From Gammaproteobacteria bacterium (GTDB lineage: Bacteria; Pseudomonadota; Gammaproteobacteria; Steroidobacterales; Steroidobacteraceae), in assembly GCA_947452065.1 (NCBI GenBank), contig CANGBB010000008.1:49521-113520 (forward strand): 64,000 bases of DNA, given 5' to 3'. How positions within the stretch are numbered: position 1 is the first letter of the stretch; the number at the start of each line of letters is the position of its first letter. The notes below the pieces were generated by a model that searched no databases, had not been told where the DNA came from, and saw only the letters and a list, made by a program, of their open reading frames with translations. Below are positions 1 to 8,853 of this stretch, one piece after another. A program made the position numbers and the translations under genes.

Positions 1-1
1 C

Positions 2-217
2 GTGGTCGATGCCAACAAGAAGAAGCTGACGGTGACGACCTCGAATGTACTGGGTGCACCCGAAGTCGTGTACACGGAGACCTTCGAGCTCTCGGATGAC
101 CGGAATCGCCTGAATTACACGGTCAAATCAACCAAGAGCCCCGAAGTGCGTGGCCGCTACTGGCAGTATCAGCCAGGTGCGAAGGTCATGCCGTACGGCT
201 GCACCAACGCCAAGTAG
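2..217 (+). CDS. C-terminal end of an unrecognised protein (5' truncated by window edge)
   Basis: The reading frame is open from the window edge to a TAG at 215-217, so only about 71 C-terminal residues are visible. The segment is rich in Thr, Val and charged residues with alternating hydrophobics, which suggests beta structure, and has one Cys close to the end (YGCTNAK). I do not recognise the family. An in-frame GTG at position 2 is probably internal. It converges on the cytochrome c'-like gene, whose stop lies 24 nt further on. Confidence 0.5.
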   Translation: MVDANKKKLTVTTSNVLGAPEVVYTETFELSDDRNRLNYTVKSTKSPEVRGRYWQYQPGAKVMPYGCTNAK

Positions 218-240
218 AGCGACGGGATCTCTGGCCGCAG

Positions 241-777
241 CTAGCGTTTGGCTAGCTGCGGATACCAGAAGATCACGTGGCACTTCTCGCAGACCTCATC
301 AAGCCCGTTGGAGACATCGGAGAGGATCTTGAGGTCTTTCCGGGTGGCTGCGGTCACCACGCTGGCGCCAGTCTTCTGCAACGCCAGCGCGTGGGTGCGG
401 AACACAGCCGGCTTGGCATCAAGGAAACGCTGAACGTCAGCGGCTTTGGACGCCGCGGCGGCTGTGCCCTCGTCCTGGAGTTTCGCCCCCGGCAGTGCTG
501 CAATCACTCCGCCCGTCGTAGCCAGCGTGCGGCCCGATTCTTCCAGTGCCTTGCCGATTTCCAGCAGCCGCGCCCATTGCGCTGCAGTGATCTTCTTGGG
601 ATCAAGGTTGCCGTCGTCGCCGATGGCCGGGTTGGTGATATCCCACAGTGCCAGCCCCATCGGGTTGACCTTGGTTTGCATCTGCACCTGAACAACCGGT
701 TTGGCGGCGTCGGCAGCCTGTGCCGCTCCAAAGATCGTCAGACTGGCAATGCAGACCCATGGCGCGAGGAATTTCAT
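241..777 (-). CDS. cytochrome c'-like periplasmic c-type cytochrome
   Basis: A 178-residue exported protein. An N-terminal signal peptide (MKFLAPW..., cleavage probably after an AQA-type site near residue 21) is followed by a mostly helical body and a single haem motif, CEKCH, at residues 163-167, near the C-terminus. A C-terminal CXXCH in a roughly 150-residue helical protein is the layout of the cytochrome c' / c556 four-helix bundle, so I infer a periplasmic electron carrier or gas-binding cytochrome. The frame stays open far upstream, but the start at 777 is preferred because it gives the signal peptide and has GGAG upstream. It is divergent from the DsbD-like gene, which may supply reductant for cytochrome c maturation. 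Confidence 0.75.
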   Translation of the reverse strand: MKFLAPWVCIASLTIFGAAQAADAAKPVVQVQMQTKVNPMGLALWDITNPAIGDDGNLDPKKITAAQWARLLEIGKALEESGRTLATTGGVIAALPGAKLQDEGTAAAASKAADVQRFLDAKPAVFRTHALALQKTGASVVTAATRKDLKILSDVSNGLDEVCEKCHVIFWYPQLAKR

Positions 778-972
778 GTTGGCTCCATCAAGCAGGGGTG
801 GTTCATGCGACATGAACGAATTGAAGTTGTTCCACTCGACGGCAGTATGCCTTCGGAGAAGGGTCGATAGGCCGTGGTAACTACGTATATTGGGCGCTGC
901 AGGCGGCGGCCATTCATTGGCAAAGCCGCTGATCTGCAGAGTTTGCAGCCTGCCTGACAGTACAATAAACGA

Positions 973-3129
973 ATGGCACCCAAAGCTGGCCACTGGCCAC
1001 CGGATCAAAAGCCTATGCACGACCGCCGCGCTCAGCATCCGTTTCGTCTGGCCATCGCCGCCGTCGCGATGGTTCTTCTGGCTTTGCCGGGACTGGTAAC
1101 GGTCGCGCACGCCGCTCCGGTGCGTACTGCGCATGTTGAAGCGGAGCTGATCGCCGAGAAATCCAGCGTTCGTGCCGGTGAGACATTTGACGTCGGCGTG
1201 CGGCTGAAGATGAAGCCGAAATGGCACACCTACTGGATCAATCCCGGTGATACGGGATTGCCGACAAAGATTGTCTGGCGCTTGCCCGAGGGCTTTCAGG
1301 CCGGCGACACGCAGTGGCCGCATCCGCGCCGCCTGCTGGTGGATGATCTGGTCAACTTCGGCTACGAAGACGAGGTGTTGCTGATCAGTTCGCTGACGCC
1401 GCCGGCGAGCCTTGCCGCGGGCAAACCGGTGACGCTGCAGGCGCACGTCAGTTGGCTGGTCTGCGAAGTGGAGTGTGTGCCGGAGCAGGCTGACCTGACA
1501 CTAACCTTGCCCAGCAGTAGTACCGCGCCTGTTGCGGACTCGCGCCGGGCTGCGCTTTTCTCAGCGGCGCGCAGTCTTTCACCGGGTGTATCGGCCGACT
1601 GGAATTTTTCAGCCGAGGCAACGCCGGGGGGTTATCGGCTCATCGCCACACCTGTGGGAACCGGTATCGCTCAACCCAGTGGTGAGTTGTACTTCTTCAG
1701 CCAGGATGCATCGGTGGTCGACAACAAGGCCGACCAGCCGGTAACGCATGAGGGTGAGCGTGTGGTCGCGACGTTGCGACGTGCGGCCGACGCATCGGAG
1801 GCCGCGCCTCGGCTGCGCGGCATGTGGGTGGCGGCTGGCGGCTGGCAGGCGGGACGGACCGCCGCGGCCATCGACATTCCCGTCGTTGCGCCCGAACTCG
1901 TGGCGCCTGCTGCTGCGCCGTCATCGCTCCTGACCACCCTTTTACTCGCGCTGGTCGGTGGGCTGATCCTGAATCTGATGCCCTGTGTCTTTCCGGTGCT
2001 GGGTCTGAAGATTCTCGGCTTCGTCGATCAGGCCGGCGAGAATCGTCGTCATGTTGTGCTGCACGGCCTGATGTTCACAGCCGGCGTGCTGCTGTCGTTC
2101 TGGATATTGGCAGCGCTGCTAGCGCTGCTGCGTGCTGGCGGTGAACAACTCGGCTGGGGTTTTCAACTGCAGTCGCCACTGTTCGTCTACATGCTGGCAG
2201 CGCTACTGCTGGTGTTTGCGCTGAATTTGAGCGGCGTGTGGGAATTCGGCGTGTCGGCCACGACCGTTGGCGGCAGTCTCCATACCCGCTCAGGTCTGGC
2301 GGGTACTTTCTTCACCGGCTTTCTGTCTACTGTGGTCGCTACGCCCTGCAGCGCGCCGTTTCTGGCGCCGGCGTTGGGTGCCGCAGTGAGCTTGCCGATC
2401 GCGCAGTCATTCGTGGTGTTCACGGTCATCGGAGTCGGTCTCTCGCTCCCTTACCTGCTTTTGTCAGTGTTTCCATCGGCAGTGCGTCTGTTGCCGCGGC
2501 CGGGGCGTTGGATGGAAACCTTCAAGCAAGTGATGGCTTTCCCGCTGTATGCAACGGTGGTGTATCTGGTGTGGGTGCTCGCAGGACAAATCAGCGACGA
2601 GCATTTGCTGAGCGCGGCTTGGGGTCTGATTCTCGTGGCGATGGGCGTCTGGGTGTACGGGCGCTGGACAGCGCCTGGCACAAGACGCGGTGCGGCGCGA
2701 CTGGCGGTGATGGCGCTGGTGTTGCTGGTGGGCGGTGGACTCTGGCTGGGCTGGCCGGTGCAGCGCTCATCGGGGCAGGGCGGTCCGCCGCCTGTGGTGT
2801 GGGAGAAGTGGTCGCCGGAACGTGTGGCACAGCTGCAGGCCGAGAACCGCATCATCTATGTGGATTTCACAGCGCGCTGGTGTGCAACCTGCCAGACGAA
2901 CAAGCAGATCGTGTTTCATTCCGATCGCGTGCTGCAGGCGTTTGCGCAAAAGAATGTTGCGACACTGCGCGCCGACTGGACCAATAGTGATCCGCAGATC
3001 ACCGCGGAGCTGGCGAAATTCCAGCGCAGCGCGATTCCTTTCAACTTGATTTACAAGCCGGGCTCCGGCCGACCCGTCGAGTTACCTACTCTGCTGACGC
3101 CGGAGCTTGTGCTCCGTGAGATCGAATGA
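973..3129 (+). CDS. DsbD/ScsB-type protein-disulfide reductase
   Basis: A membrane protein (718 aa) carrying electrons from cytoplasmic thioredoxin to periplasmic substrates. The order is: signal peptide; an N-terminal periplasmic beta domain with a CEVEC pair (DsbD-alpha/ScsB-like); a DsbD transmembrane domain of about eight helices with its two key Cys in LMPCVFP (residue 338) and ATPCSAP (residue 459); and a C-terminal thioredoxin domain with WCATC (Cys 637 and 640). All redox cysteines are present. The start at 973 has TACAAT six bases upstream and no ribosome site, so a leaderless start is possible. An in-frame ATG at 1015 gives a more compact signal peptide and is a real alternative. 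The exact DsbD or ScsB subfamily is not settled. Confidence 0.87.
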   Translation: MAPKAGHWPPDQKPMHDRRAQHPFRLAIAAVAMVLLALPGLVTVAHAAPVRTAHVEAELIAEKSSVRAGETFDVGVRLKMKPKWHTYWINPGDTGLPTKIVWRLPEGFQAGDTQWPHPRRLLVDDLVNFGYEDEVLLISSLTPPASLAAGKPVTLQAHVSWLVCEVECVPEQADLTLTLPSSSTAPVADSRRAALFSAARSLSPGVSADWNFSAEATPGGYRLIATPVGTGIAQPSGELYFFSQDASVVDNKADQPVTHEGERVVATLRRAADASEAAPRLRGMWVAAGGWQAGRTAAAIDIPVVAPELVAPAAAPSSLLTTLLLALVGGLILNLMPCVFPVLGLKILGFVDQAGENRRHVVLHGLMFTAGVLLSFWILAALLALLRAGGEQLGWGFQLQSPLFVYMLAALLLVFALNLSGVWEFGVSATTVGGSLHTRSGLAGTFFTGFLSTVVATPCSAPFLAPALGAAVSLPIAQSFVVFTVIGVGLSLPYLLLSVFPSAVRLLPRPGRWMETFKQVMAFPLYATVVYLVWVLAGQISDEHLLSAAWGLILVAMGVWVYGRWTAPGTRRGAARLAVMALVLLVGGGLWLGWPVQRSSGQGGPPPVVWEKWSPERVAQLQAENRIIYVDFTARWCATCQTNKQIVFHSDRVLQAFAQKNVATLRADWTNSDPQITAELAKFQRSAIPFNLIYKPGSGRPVELPTLLTPELVLREIE

Positions 3130-3136
3130 GGTCTGA

Positions 3137-3955
3137 TCAGTCCTGCCGATAACGATTGATCAGCTGTTGCAGCTCTATCGTCGCGGCGCGGGCGGCGCTC
3201 GCAAAGTCGCTGCCGCGACTGGCGTACAGGATGGCACGCGAAGAGTTCACCAGCAGGCCCGTTCCGCGGGCCGTGCGTCCGGCACGAACCAGCTGTTCCA
3301 CATCGCCGCCCTGTGCGCCGACACCGGGCACCAGCAGCGGCATGTCGCCGACGATGGCCCGCACCCGCGCCAACTGCTGCGGCCAGGTGGCACCAACCAC
3401 CAGCAGACAGTTGCCGGCAGCGTTCCATTGTGTGGCGGCGCGTTCAGCCACCAGTTCGTACAGCGGACGGCCATTGATCTCCAGATCCTGGAAATCGCCG
3501 GCTCCGGGATTGGAGGTGCGGCACAGAACCACCACGCCACGATCGCGATACCGCAGGAAAGGCTCAAGGGTGTCACTGCCCATGTATGGATTCACGGTGA
3601 CGGCATCGGCACCGTAACGCGTGAAGGCTTCGAGGGCATATTGTTCGGCCGTGCTGCCGATGTCACCGCGCTTGGCATCAAGAATGATCGGCACATGCGG
3701 TGCGTGTTCGCGGATATGCGCAATGGTTGCCAGCAGCACGTCTTCGAGGCCGGCGGCAGCGAAATAGGCGATCTGCGGCTTGTAGGCGCAGACCAGATCG
3801 CGTGTCGCGTCGATGATGGCACGGTGGAAGGCCAGCACGCCCGCAGCGTCGCGCGACAGGTGCGCCGGGAGTCGACCGAGATCGGGATCCAGGCCGACGC
3901 ACACCAGCGAGTTGGAGCGCTCCCAGGACTGTTCAAGTTTTTCGATGAAGGTCAT
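3137..3955 (-). CDS. pyrF: orotidine-5'-phosphate decarboxylase (type 2)
   Basis: Decarboxylates OMP to UMP, the last step of de novo pyrimidine synthesis. The 272-residue protein has the catalytic Lys-Asp array in LDAKRGDIGSTAEQYA, the N-terminal VGLDPD strand and the glycine-rich phosphate-binding VPGVGAQGG. The DAKRGDIGSTA form and the length are typical of type 2 (Mycobacterium-like) PyrF rather than the shorter E. coli type. A longer in-frame start exists 45 nt upstream, but MTFIEKLEQSW at 3955 matches the usual start of the family. It converges on the DsbD-like gene with a 7-nt gap. Confidence 0.95.
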   Translation of the reverse strand: MTFIEKLEQSWERSNSLVCVGLDPDLGRLPAHLSRDAAGVLAFHRAIIDATRDLVCAYKPQIAYFAAAGLEDVLLATIAHIREHAPHVPIILDAKRGDIGSTAEQYALEAFTRYGADAVTVNPYMGSDTLEPFLRYRDRGVVVLCRTSNPGAGDFQDLEINGRPLYELVAERAATQWNAAGNCLLVVGATWPQQLARVRAIVGDMPLLVPGVGAQGGDVEQLVRAGRTARGTGLLVNSSRAILYASRGSDFASAARAATIELQQLINRYRQD

Positions 3956-4018
3956 AAGGCGTTCCGGTGTGGAGGGGCGCAAGCATGATTGCGTACGCAC
4001 CGGCTTGCAACTTCGGCT

Positions 4019-4771
4019 TTAGCGCCGCGGTGGATCGCCCGCGCTACAGTTCTCCTCATGGAACTGCAGTCCGGGTTTGCGCTGAAGCGTGACTTCCGCC
4101 TGCCACGGGCGCTGGTACATGTCGTCGTCGCGGATGGTGATGTGATCGATCAGCGTGTCATCGGACGCGCGCTCAATGCGCTCGGTGGTCACCAGTTTCG
4201 GGCCATGTGGGAGGCCCGTGCTGTCCAGCACCGGTCCGGTTTTGAAGTGAGAGGTTTCCACGATCAACGCTTGCCCGTCCCAGTGTCCGCGCGATTCGCC
4301 CATGTAACTGGTGTCGGTTACGGCGGGGTAGGTGTCGTCCAGATGGATGAACCGCACCAGACGCTGGTGCTGGAAAGCCAGTGCGATCAGATGTGGATCG
4401 CTGCTGATGTCTACGGGCTCGGCGAAGGACATGATGCGCGGCATGCCGGGCGGCTCGCAGCGCTGTGTGTTGTCCCAACGGTAGTCACCATGTGCCGCCG
4501 CTGTGCGGTTTGCGTCGAACTGCCTGCGCCCAGCAGCCGTCAGCAGCGGTTTGTCACCTACGACAGACAACACATCGCTGGCACCTGAGGGCAGCCAGAG
4601 TCCGTTGATGTCGAAGGCCGGTGCGGTGGGCGTGGGCACTATCATCGGCGGCGCTGGAGTTCTGCTCGCTGGTGTTGGCGGAGCATTAAATGAAGTTTCA
4701 GACGTTTTTGAACAGGCGGACAGCATTAGCATGCCGGCTGCGAAAGTCAGCAGGCGCGCAGCAGCATTCAT
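4019..4771 (-). CDS. exported lipoprotein, GHWDG-motif family, function unknown
   Basis: A 250-residue putative lipoprotein. The N-terminus MNAAARLLTFAAGMLMLSACSK has a lipobox with Cys about residue 20, followed by a Pro/Thr-rich linker. The mature part contains SRGHWDGQALIVETSHF, a motif it shares with the adjacent upstream gene, and ends with a conserved-looking Cys. I know this motif from uncharacterised exported proteins in several proteobacteria but can assign no activity. The start at 4771 overlaps the stop of the upstream gene as ATGA, so the pair is translationally coupled. The frame continues 24 codons further upstream without a signal sequence, which argues against the longer form. 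Confidence 0.75.
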   Translation of the reverse strand: MNAAARLLTFAAGMLMLSACSKTSETSFNAPPTPASRTPAPPMIVPTPTAPAFDINGLWLPSGASDVLSVVGDKPLLTAAGRRQFDANRTAAAHGDYRWDNTQRCEPPGMPRIMSFAEPVDISSDPHLIALAFQHQRLVRFIHLDDTYPAVTDTSYMGESRGHWDGQALIVETSHFKTGPVLDSTGLPHGPKLVTTERIERASDDTLIDHITIRDDDMYQRPWQAEVTLQRKPGLQFHEENCSAGDPPRR

Positions 4772-5613
4772 CGTTTGCCACCCGCAGTCTTGCCGTGCTC
4801 GGTCATGCAGACTGACTCGATCCAGCGTGCGTTCGGTGCCCACCCCCAGTTGCGCACCATACGGATCGGTCCGACGTAATTCACCGGGTCATTGAGTGTG
4901 GCTTCAATGCGCAGTGAGCCATTGGGCTGTTTGGTGAAGCGCTCCGTCAGCATCATGTGTTCGCTGCCCGGATCACCGTAGTCGTCCAGCCAGAGGTCGT
5001 CCTGGAAGCCGCGCGTTTCGACAACCAGCGTGTTGCCGTCCCAGTGACCGATCGATGTGCCGACCGAACTGGGGCGCATGGCTGAAGGCCCAGGCTGACC
5101 GCCAATGGCGATGCGACGCACCAGATGGTTTGTCATGTGGATCAGTGTCAACTGCGTCGCTGACTGCAGCACCTGCACGGTGGAGCCCTGATTCAATGCG
5201 CGCACTGTACCTTCAGGATTGCAGTGTGTGGTCGGGTCAACCCGCTCGTGACCGTCGATACGCTCCTGTGCACGCTCCATGAATACGCGCGCACCACGAT
5301 CGGTATAGCTGGCCATGCGACCACGCTCGCCCGGCAGCAAATGCGTGGCTTCAAGCGGTGCATAGCGTCCTGCGAAATCATGCGGATCGGTTGATGGCGG
5401 TAGCTGGTCGTCGCCTGTAGTCGGGCTGCCGTTGGGGCTATAGAAGCCGCTGGTGAGTTGCGGAATCAGCGGTGCGAGCAGCGGATGCGGAGGTTTGTCC
5501 AGCGCAGGCACGCTGTGTCCCGCGTTATTGTCGGGGCCACTGGCTGCCAGCGCACAGACACTCAACAGCGTTGTGCTGAAGATGCCTCTACGCATGGCCG
5601 GCATGGCAGTCAT
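4768..5613 (-). CDS. exported protein, GHWDG-motif family, function unknown (paralogue of next gene)
   Basis: A 281-residue protein with an N-terminal hydrophobic export signal (MTAMPAMRRGIFSTTLLSVC, then small residues). The mature region holds a signature shared with the downstream gene: TSIGHWDGNTLVVETRGF, then DxxGxPGSEHMMLTERF, then a C-terminal segment with one Cys. The two are diverged tandem paralogues. The start at 5613 overlaps the stop of the upstream membrane-protein gene as ATGA, so three genes form one coupled unit. Met codons at 5604 and 5595 are alternative starts. Much longer upstream extension is possible but would overlap the preceding gene entirely. No function is known to me. 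Confidence 0.75.
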   Translation of the reverse strand: MTAMPAMRRGIFSTTLLSVCALAASGPDNNAGHSVPALDKPPHPLLAPLIPQLTSGFYSPNGSPTTGDDQLPPSTDPHDFAGRYAPLEATHLLPGERGRMASYTDRGARVFMERAQERIDGHERVDPTTHCNPEGTVRALNQGSTVQVLQSATQLTLIHMTNHLVRRIAIGGQPGPSAMRPSSVGTSIGHWDGNTLVVETRGFQDDLWLDDYGDPGSEHMMLTERFTKQPNGSLRIEATLNDPVNYVGPIRMVRNWGWAPNARWIESVCMTEHGKTAGGKR

Positions 5614-6017
5614 TGCTGGGCGGGTTCCCCGCGGTCGACGAAATAGACGGTATCGCCAAAACAACTGCTGGGCACGCCGCGATGCTCGTCGTAGTGCAGA
5701 CGTACGCGCTGCCCCAGCCACCGGTTTAGCCCTGCAGCGACCTGCGGATCGCGCACCGTGAACGACCAGATCTGCGGCGCCACACCGCCCACAACGTACA
5801 TGGCGATCTCGCCTTCGTAGGTCTTGCACAGCCAGCCCTTGCGAGAGAGCTTTTGCAGTACGCCGACGCGTTCGCCATCCGAGTAGGACCAGGTCAGCGT
5901 GAACCAGGTGTAGGCGGCTGGGAGTGCCAGCACCAACAACAGCAAAATCCAGGGCCATCGCCGGCGACGGCGCGCGGGTGACTGGCCGAGTTCGGTGCGG
6001 GCAGCGTTGTTTTGCAT
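5610..6017 (-). CDS. small single-pass membrane protein, function unknown
   Basis: A 135-residue protein with an Arg-rich N-terminus, one transmembrane helix (PWILLLLVLALPAAYTWF) and a periplasmic domain starting WSYSDGERVGVLQKLSRKGWLCKTYEGE. It has paired Cys (GWLCKT and PSSCFGD) that could form a disulfide. Homologues in Xanthomonas relatives are often labelled 6-phosphogluconate dehydrogenase, which the sequence does not support: there is no dinucleotide fold. The chosen start (MQNNAARTELG) removes 12 extra residues. It sits 37 nt after yebC and is coupled by ATGA to the next gene. Confidence 0.75.
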   Translation of the reverse strand: MQNNAARTELGQSPARRRRRWPWILLLLVLALPAAYTWFTLTWSYSDGERVGVLQKLSRKGWLCKTYEGEIAMYVVGGVAPQIWSFTVRDPQVAAGLNRWLGQRVRLHYDEHRGVPSSCFGDTVYFVDRGEPAQQ

Positions 6018-6054
6018 GGCGGCCAGTTTAGCGCGGTCGCGGCCGCGGATCACT

Positions 6055-6777
6055 TTAGACCAGCGTGTGGAACACGCGCTGGACGTCGTCGTCCTGTTCC
6101 AACTGGTCGATCAGCTCCAAGACCTCGTTGGCCTGGGCTTCCGGCAGTTCGGTCGGCGTGTTGCAGATGTATTCATGCTCCGCAGAAAGGGGGGAGAGCT
6201 TGCGCGCCTCCAGAGCCTCCTGCAGCCGCCCGAAGTTCTCGAACTTGCAACGCAGAACCAGTTGCGGTTCATTCTTCTCGCCCACGCTTTCGCCCATTTC
6301 TTCGAGGCCGTGGTCGATCATGTCGAGTTCGAGATCGTCCTGATTGATGCCTGCCGGATCGAGCCGGAATACGCCCATCTTCTGGAACTGAAAAGCGACG
6401 CTGCCGCTGGCGCCCAGATTCCCGCCCTGCTTGCTGATGATGCTGCGCACATGCGCTACGGTGCGCGTGGGGTTGTCTGTGGCGGTTTCCACCAGCAGTG
6501 CTACGCCATGAGGCGCGTAGGCTTCATAGATGACCTCGTTGTAGTTGGTCGCGTCGCGGCCGCTGGCGCGCTTGATGGCGGCGTCGACCTTGTCCTTGGG
6601 CATGTTGACGGCGCGCGCATTCTGGATCACGCGCCGCAGTGAGGGGTTTGATCCGGGGTCCGCGCCGCCGGACTTCACCGCCATGTTGATGTCCTTGGCG
6701 ATGCGGGCGAACTGCTTCGCCATGCGGTTCCAGCGCGCGAACATGGCGTGCTTTCGTACTTCGAATATGCGACCCAT
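6055..6777 (-). CDS. YebC/PmpR (TACO1) family DNA-binding or translation-associated regulator
   Basis: A 240-residue protein of the YebC family, cytoplasmic. Visible family features are the N-terminal [22 protein letters not shown] helix, the glycine-rich [19 protein letters not shown] and [15 protein letters not shown] segment, and [19 protein letters not shown]. Members have been described as transcription regulators and, more recently, as factors relieving ribosome stalling at prolines. The N-terminus [16 protein letters not shown] differs from E. coli YebC (MAGHSKWANIKHRKA) and resembles the YeeN branch. It is the first gene of a probable four-gene minus-strand run. No ruvC follows, unlike the usual yebC context. 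Confidence 0.88.
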   Translation of the reverse strand: MGRIFEVRKHAMFARWNRMAKQFARIAKDINMAVKSGGADPGSNPSLRRVIQNARAVNMPKDKVDAAIKRASGRDATNYNEVIYEAYAPHGVALLVETATDNPTRTVAHVRSIISKQGGNLGASGSVAFQFQKMGVFRLDPAGINQDDLELDMIDHGLEEMGESVGEKNEPQLVLRCKFENFGRLQEALEARKLSPLSAEHEYICNTPTELPEAQANEVLELIDQLEQDDDVQRVFHTLV

Positions 6778-6853
6778 CTCTGCTTCGACCTCTGCTGACC
6801 AGTGCTTATCGTAGCAGGTCGCTCAGGTTAGCTGGCGGTGCCCTGCGCCGCGT

Positions 6854-8767
6854 TCATTGCACCCGCTGCAGTAACCGCCGGCAACTGCTGGCCGAGAGCG
6901 GGCGGCTGAAGAAATAGCCCTGTGCAAAGTTGCAGCCCAACAGCCGCAGTCGCAGTGCCTGTTCGCGCGTCTCGATGCCCTCGGCAATGGTGGCCAGATT
7001 CAGCCTGGCGGCCATGTCGATGATCGAGGTGATGACCGCCTCGTCGCGGGCGTTGCTCATCATGTTGGTGACGAACGAGCGATCGATCTTGACCGTATTG
7101 ACCGGCAGTGTGGTCAAGTAGCTCAGGCCCGAATAGCCGGTGCCAAAGTCGTCGATCAGGATTTCCGAGCCGATCTCGCGCAGCTGACGAAGTGTGCCCA
7201 CCAATTGCGGCACGTTCTGCAGCAGGGCCCCTTCTGTGATCTCGAATCGGAGCCACCGTGGATCAATGCCGGCTTGGCTTGTCAGCCGCTTCACCAGCTC
7301 GACAAAATTTCTGTTGGTCAGCTGTTGCGGCGCCACGTTAACGGCGACTGGCACGCAAGCGACACCCAGGTTCAGCCAAATGCGCATCTGCTGCAGCACA
7401 TTCTCCAGCGCAAATTGGCCGATCTGGTTGATCAGACCAGTGCGTTCGGCCACCGGCACGAATCGCGACGGGGGAATCTGGCCGAGCTCAGGATGCTGCC
7501 AGCGCAAGAGCGCCTCCACAGAGGCTAAGCGGTTGTTGCGCAGATTCACCACCGGCTGGAACTCAATGTAGAACTGCTTGTTTCCCAGTGCGTGACGCAG
7601 CGCCTGCTCCAGCGTGAGGTCTTCACTCACGCGGACGTTCATGTGCGCATCGAAGTAGCGATGACAGCCGCGTCCGGCTTCTTTGGCCTGGTACAGCGCG
7701 ATGTCCGCATGCTTTAGCAGCGGCTCAAGGTCGGCGCCGTCGCGCGGGTAGACCGCCAGTCCCATGCTGGCTGTGATCGACAGCGACGAGTCATCAATAA
7801 TGATCGGGGCGCTGACTGCGGCCTGTACGCGCTGGGCCAGCAGGTCGATGCTGGCGGGCTTGGGCATCAGGGTTGCGATGATGACGAATTCGTCGCCGCC
7901 CATGCGGATGACAGCGTCCTCGCTGCTGACGGTGCTACGCAGCCGCTGCGCGACAATCTGCAGCAGCCGATCGCCATGACCATGTCCCAGCGAATCATTG
8001 ATGTTCTTGAAGTGATCGAGGTCGACATAGATCAGTGCAATGCCGTCCTGAGATTCCTGCGCCTCACGGATCACCTGCGGGAATCTGGAGCGCAGAAAAA
8101 GTCTGTTGGGCAATCCGGTGAGCGGATCATGCTGCGCCATGTGCAGGAGCTTGCGCTGGTTGGCTCTGATCTGTTCCTCGGCGGCACGACGGTGGCTGAC
8201 ATCGTGAGCAACCAGACACAGCAGTTGCCGATGATTGTCGTGAAACTCGGTCACGGACACCTCGGTGTCCTGTTCGCTGCCGTCGCGGCGGCGCAGGCGT
8301 GAGAGGTGAATGCGTCGTGTGGTGGAATCCTCCCGCAGTTTGTCGCCGGACAGATCGGGGAATAACTCCGCCACGGGCCGGCCACAGAGTTCGCTCTCCG
8401 AGTAGCCCGTGGTCGTCAAAGCAGCCTGATTCGTCTCAACCACCACTAAGGACTGGCGGTCCACCAGCAGGATGGCCTCCGTGAGCTGGTTGGCGAGCTT
8501 GTGATAACGGGCCTCGGCGATGACCCGTGCTTTGCGCGAGCGCCGCAGGTGTGTCAGCAGCCACCCCAGAACCAGAGCGGAGACCAGCAGTGTCGCCAGC
8601 AGCCGGCCATCGGGCGAGCTGACGAGTGCTAGGCTGGCAAAGTGGCCGTTGGCTGGCCGGTCGGCCGCCCGCCCGGCTTGCCGCACACTTTGGGGTCGAA
8701 TCATGGACAAAGGAGGGTTATTGAGGCAGTGAGGGGGAGAGTCATTGGATCCGCTGGCGCGCTTCAT
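6854..8767 (-). CDS. PAS-GGDEF-EAL cyclic-di-GMP signalling protein
   Basis: Makes and/or degrades cyclic-di-GMP at the inner membrane. The 637-residue protein has an N-terminal transmembrane helix (LLATLLVSALVLGWLLTHL), a PAS domain (AILLVDRQSLVVVETN...), a GGDEF domain with intact RMGGDEF and DLDHFKNINDSLGH, and an EAL domain with intact EALLRW, the N-V-A-P-Q-Q segment, DDFGTGYSGLSYL and IAEGIE. Both catalytic motifs look functional. No second helix is obvious, so the sensor part is small. An alternative start is ATG at 8704 (MIRPQSVRQ); neither start has a strong ribosome site. It is divergent from the PEP carboxylase-like gene. Confidence 0.9.
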   Translation of the reverse strand: MKRASGSNDSPPHCLNNPPLSMIRPQSVRQAGRAADRPANGHFASLALVSSPDGRLLATLLVSALVLGWLLTHLRRSRKARVIAEARYHKLANQLTEAILLVDRQSLVVVETNQAALTTTGYSESELCGRPVAELFPDLSGDKLREDSTTRRIHLSRLRRRDGSEQDTEVSVTEFHDNHRQLLCLVAHDVSHRRAAEEQIRANQRKLLHMAQHDPLTGLPNRLFLRSRFPQVIREAQESQDGIALIYVDLDHFKNINDSLGHGHGDRLLQIVAQRLRSTVSSEDAVIRMGGDEFVIIATLMPKPASIDLLAQRVQAAVSAPIIIDDSSLSITASMGLAVYPRDGADLEPLLKHADIALYQAKEAGRGCHRYFDAHMNVRVSEDLTLEQALRHALGNKQFYIEFQPVVNLRNNRLASVEALLRWQHPELGQIPPSRFVPVAERTGLINQIGQFALENVLQQMRIWLNLGVACVPVAVNVAPQQLTNRNFVELVKRLTSQAGIDPRWLRFEITEGALLQNVPQLVGTLRQLREIGSEILIDDFGTGYSGLSYLTTLPVNTVKIDRSFVTNMMSNARDEAVITSIIDMAARLNLATIAEGIETREQALRLRLLGCNFAQGYFFSRPLSASSCRRLLQRVQ

Positions 8768-8853
8768 TTGAAGCGGCGTGCGGGTGGAGTGTGAGCCTCG
8801 TCACAGCGCGTGTATCATCCGCAGCCTCGCCTGGCAGCCGACGCCCCTCTGGA

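Noticed and set aside
778..1446. Long minus-strand extension upstream of the cytochrome c' gene, opposite the DsbD gene
   Set aside because: It has no coding character, lies antisense to the DsbD-like gene, and the start at 777 gives a signal peptide and a GGAG site.
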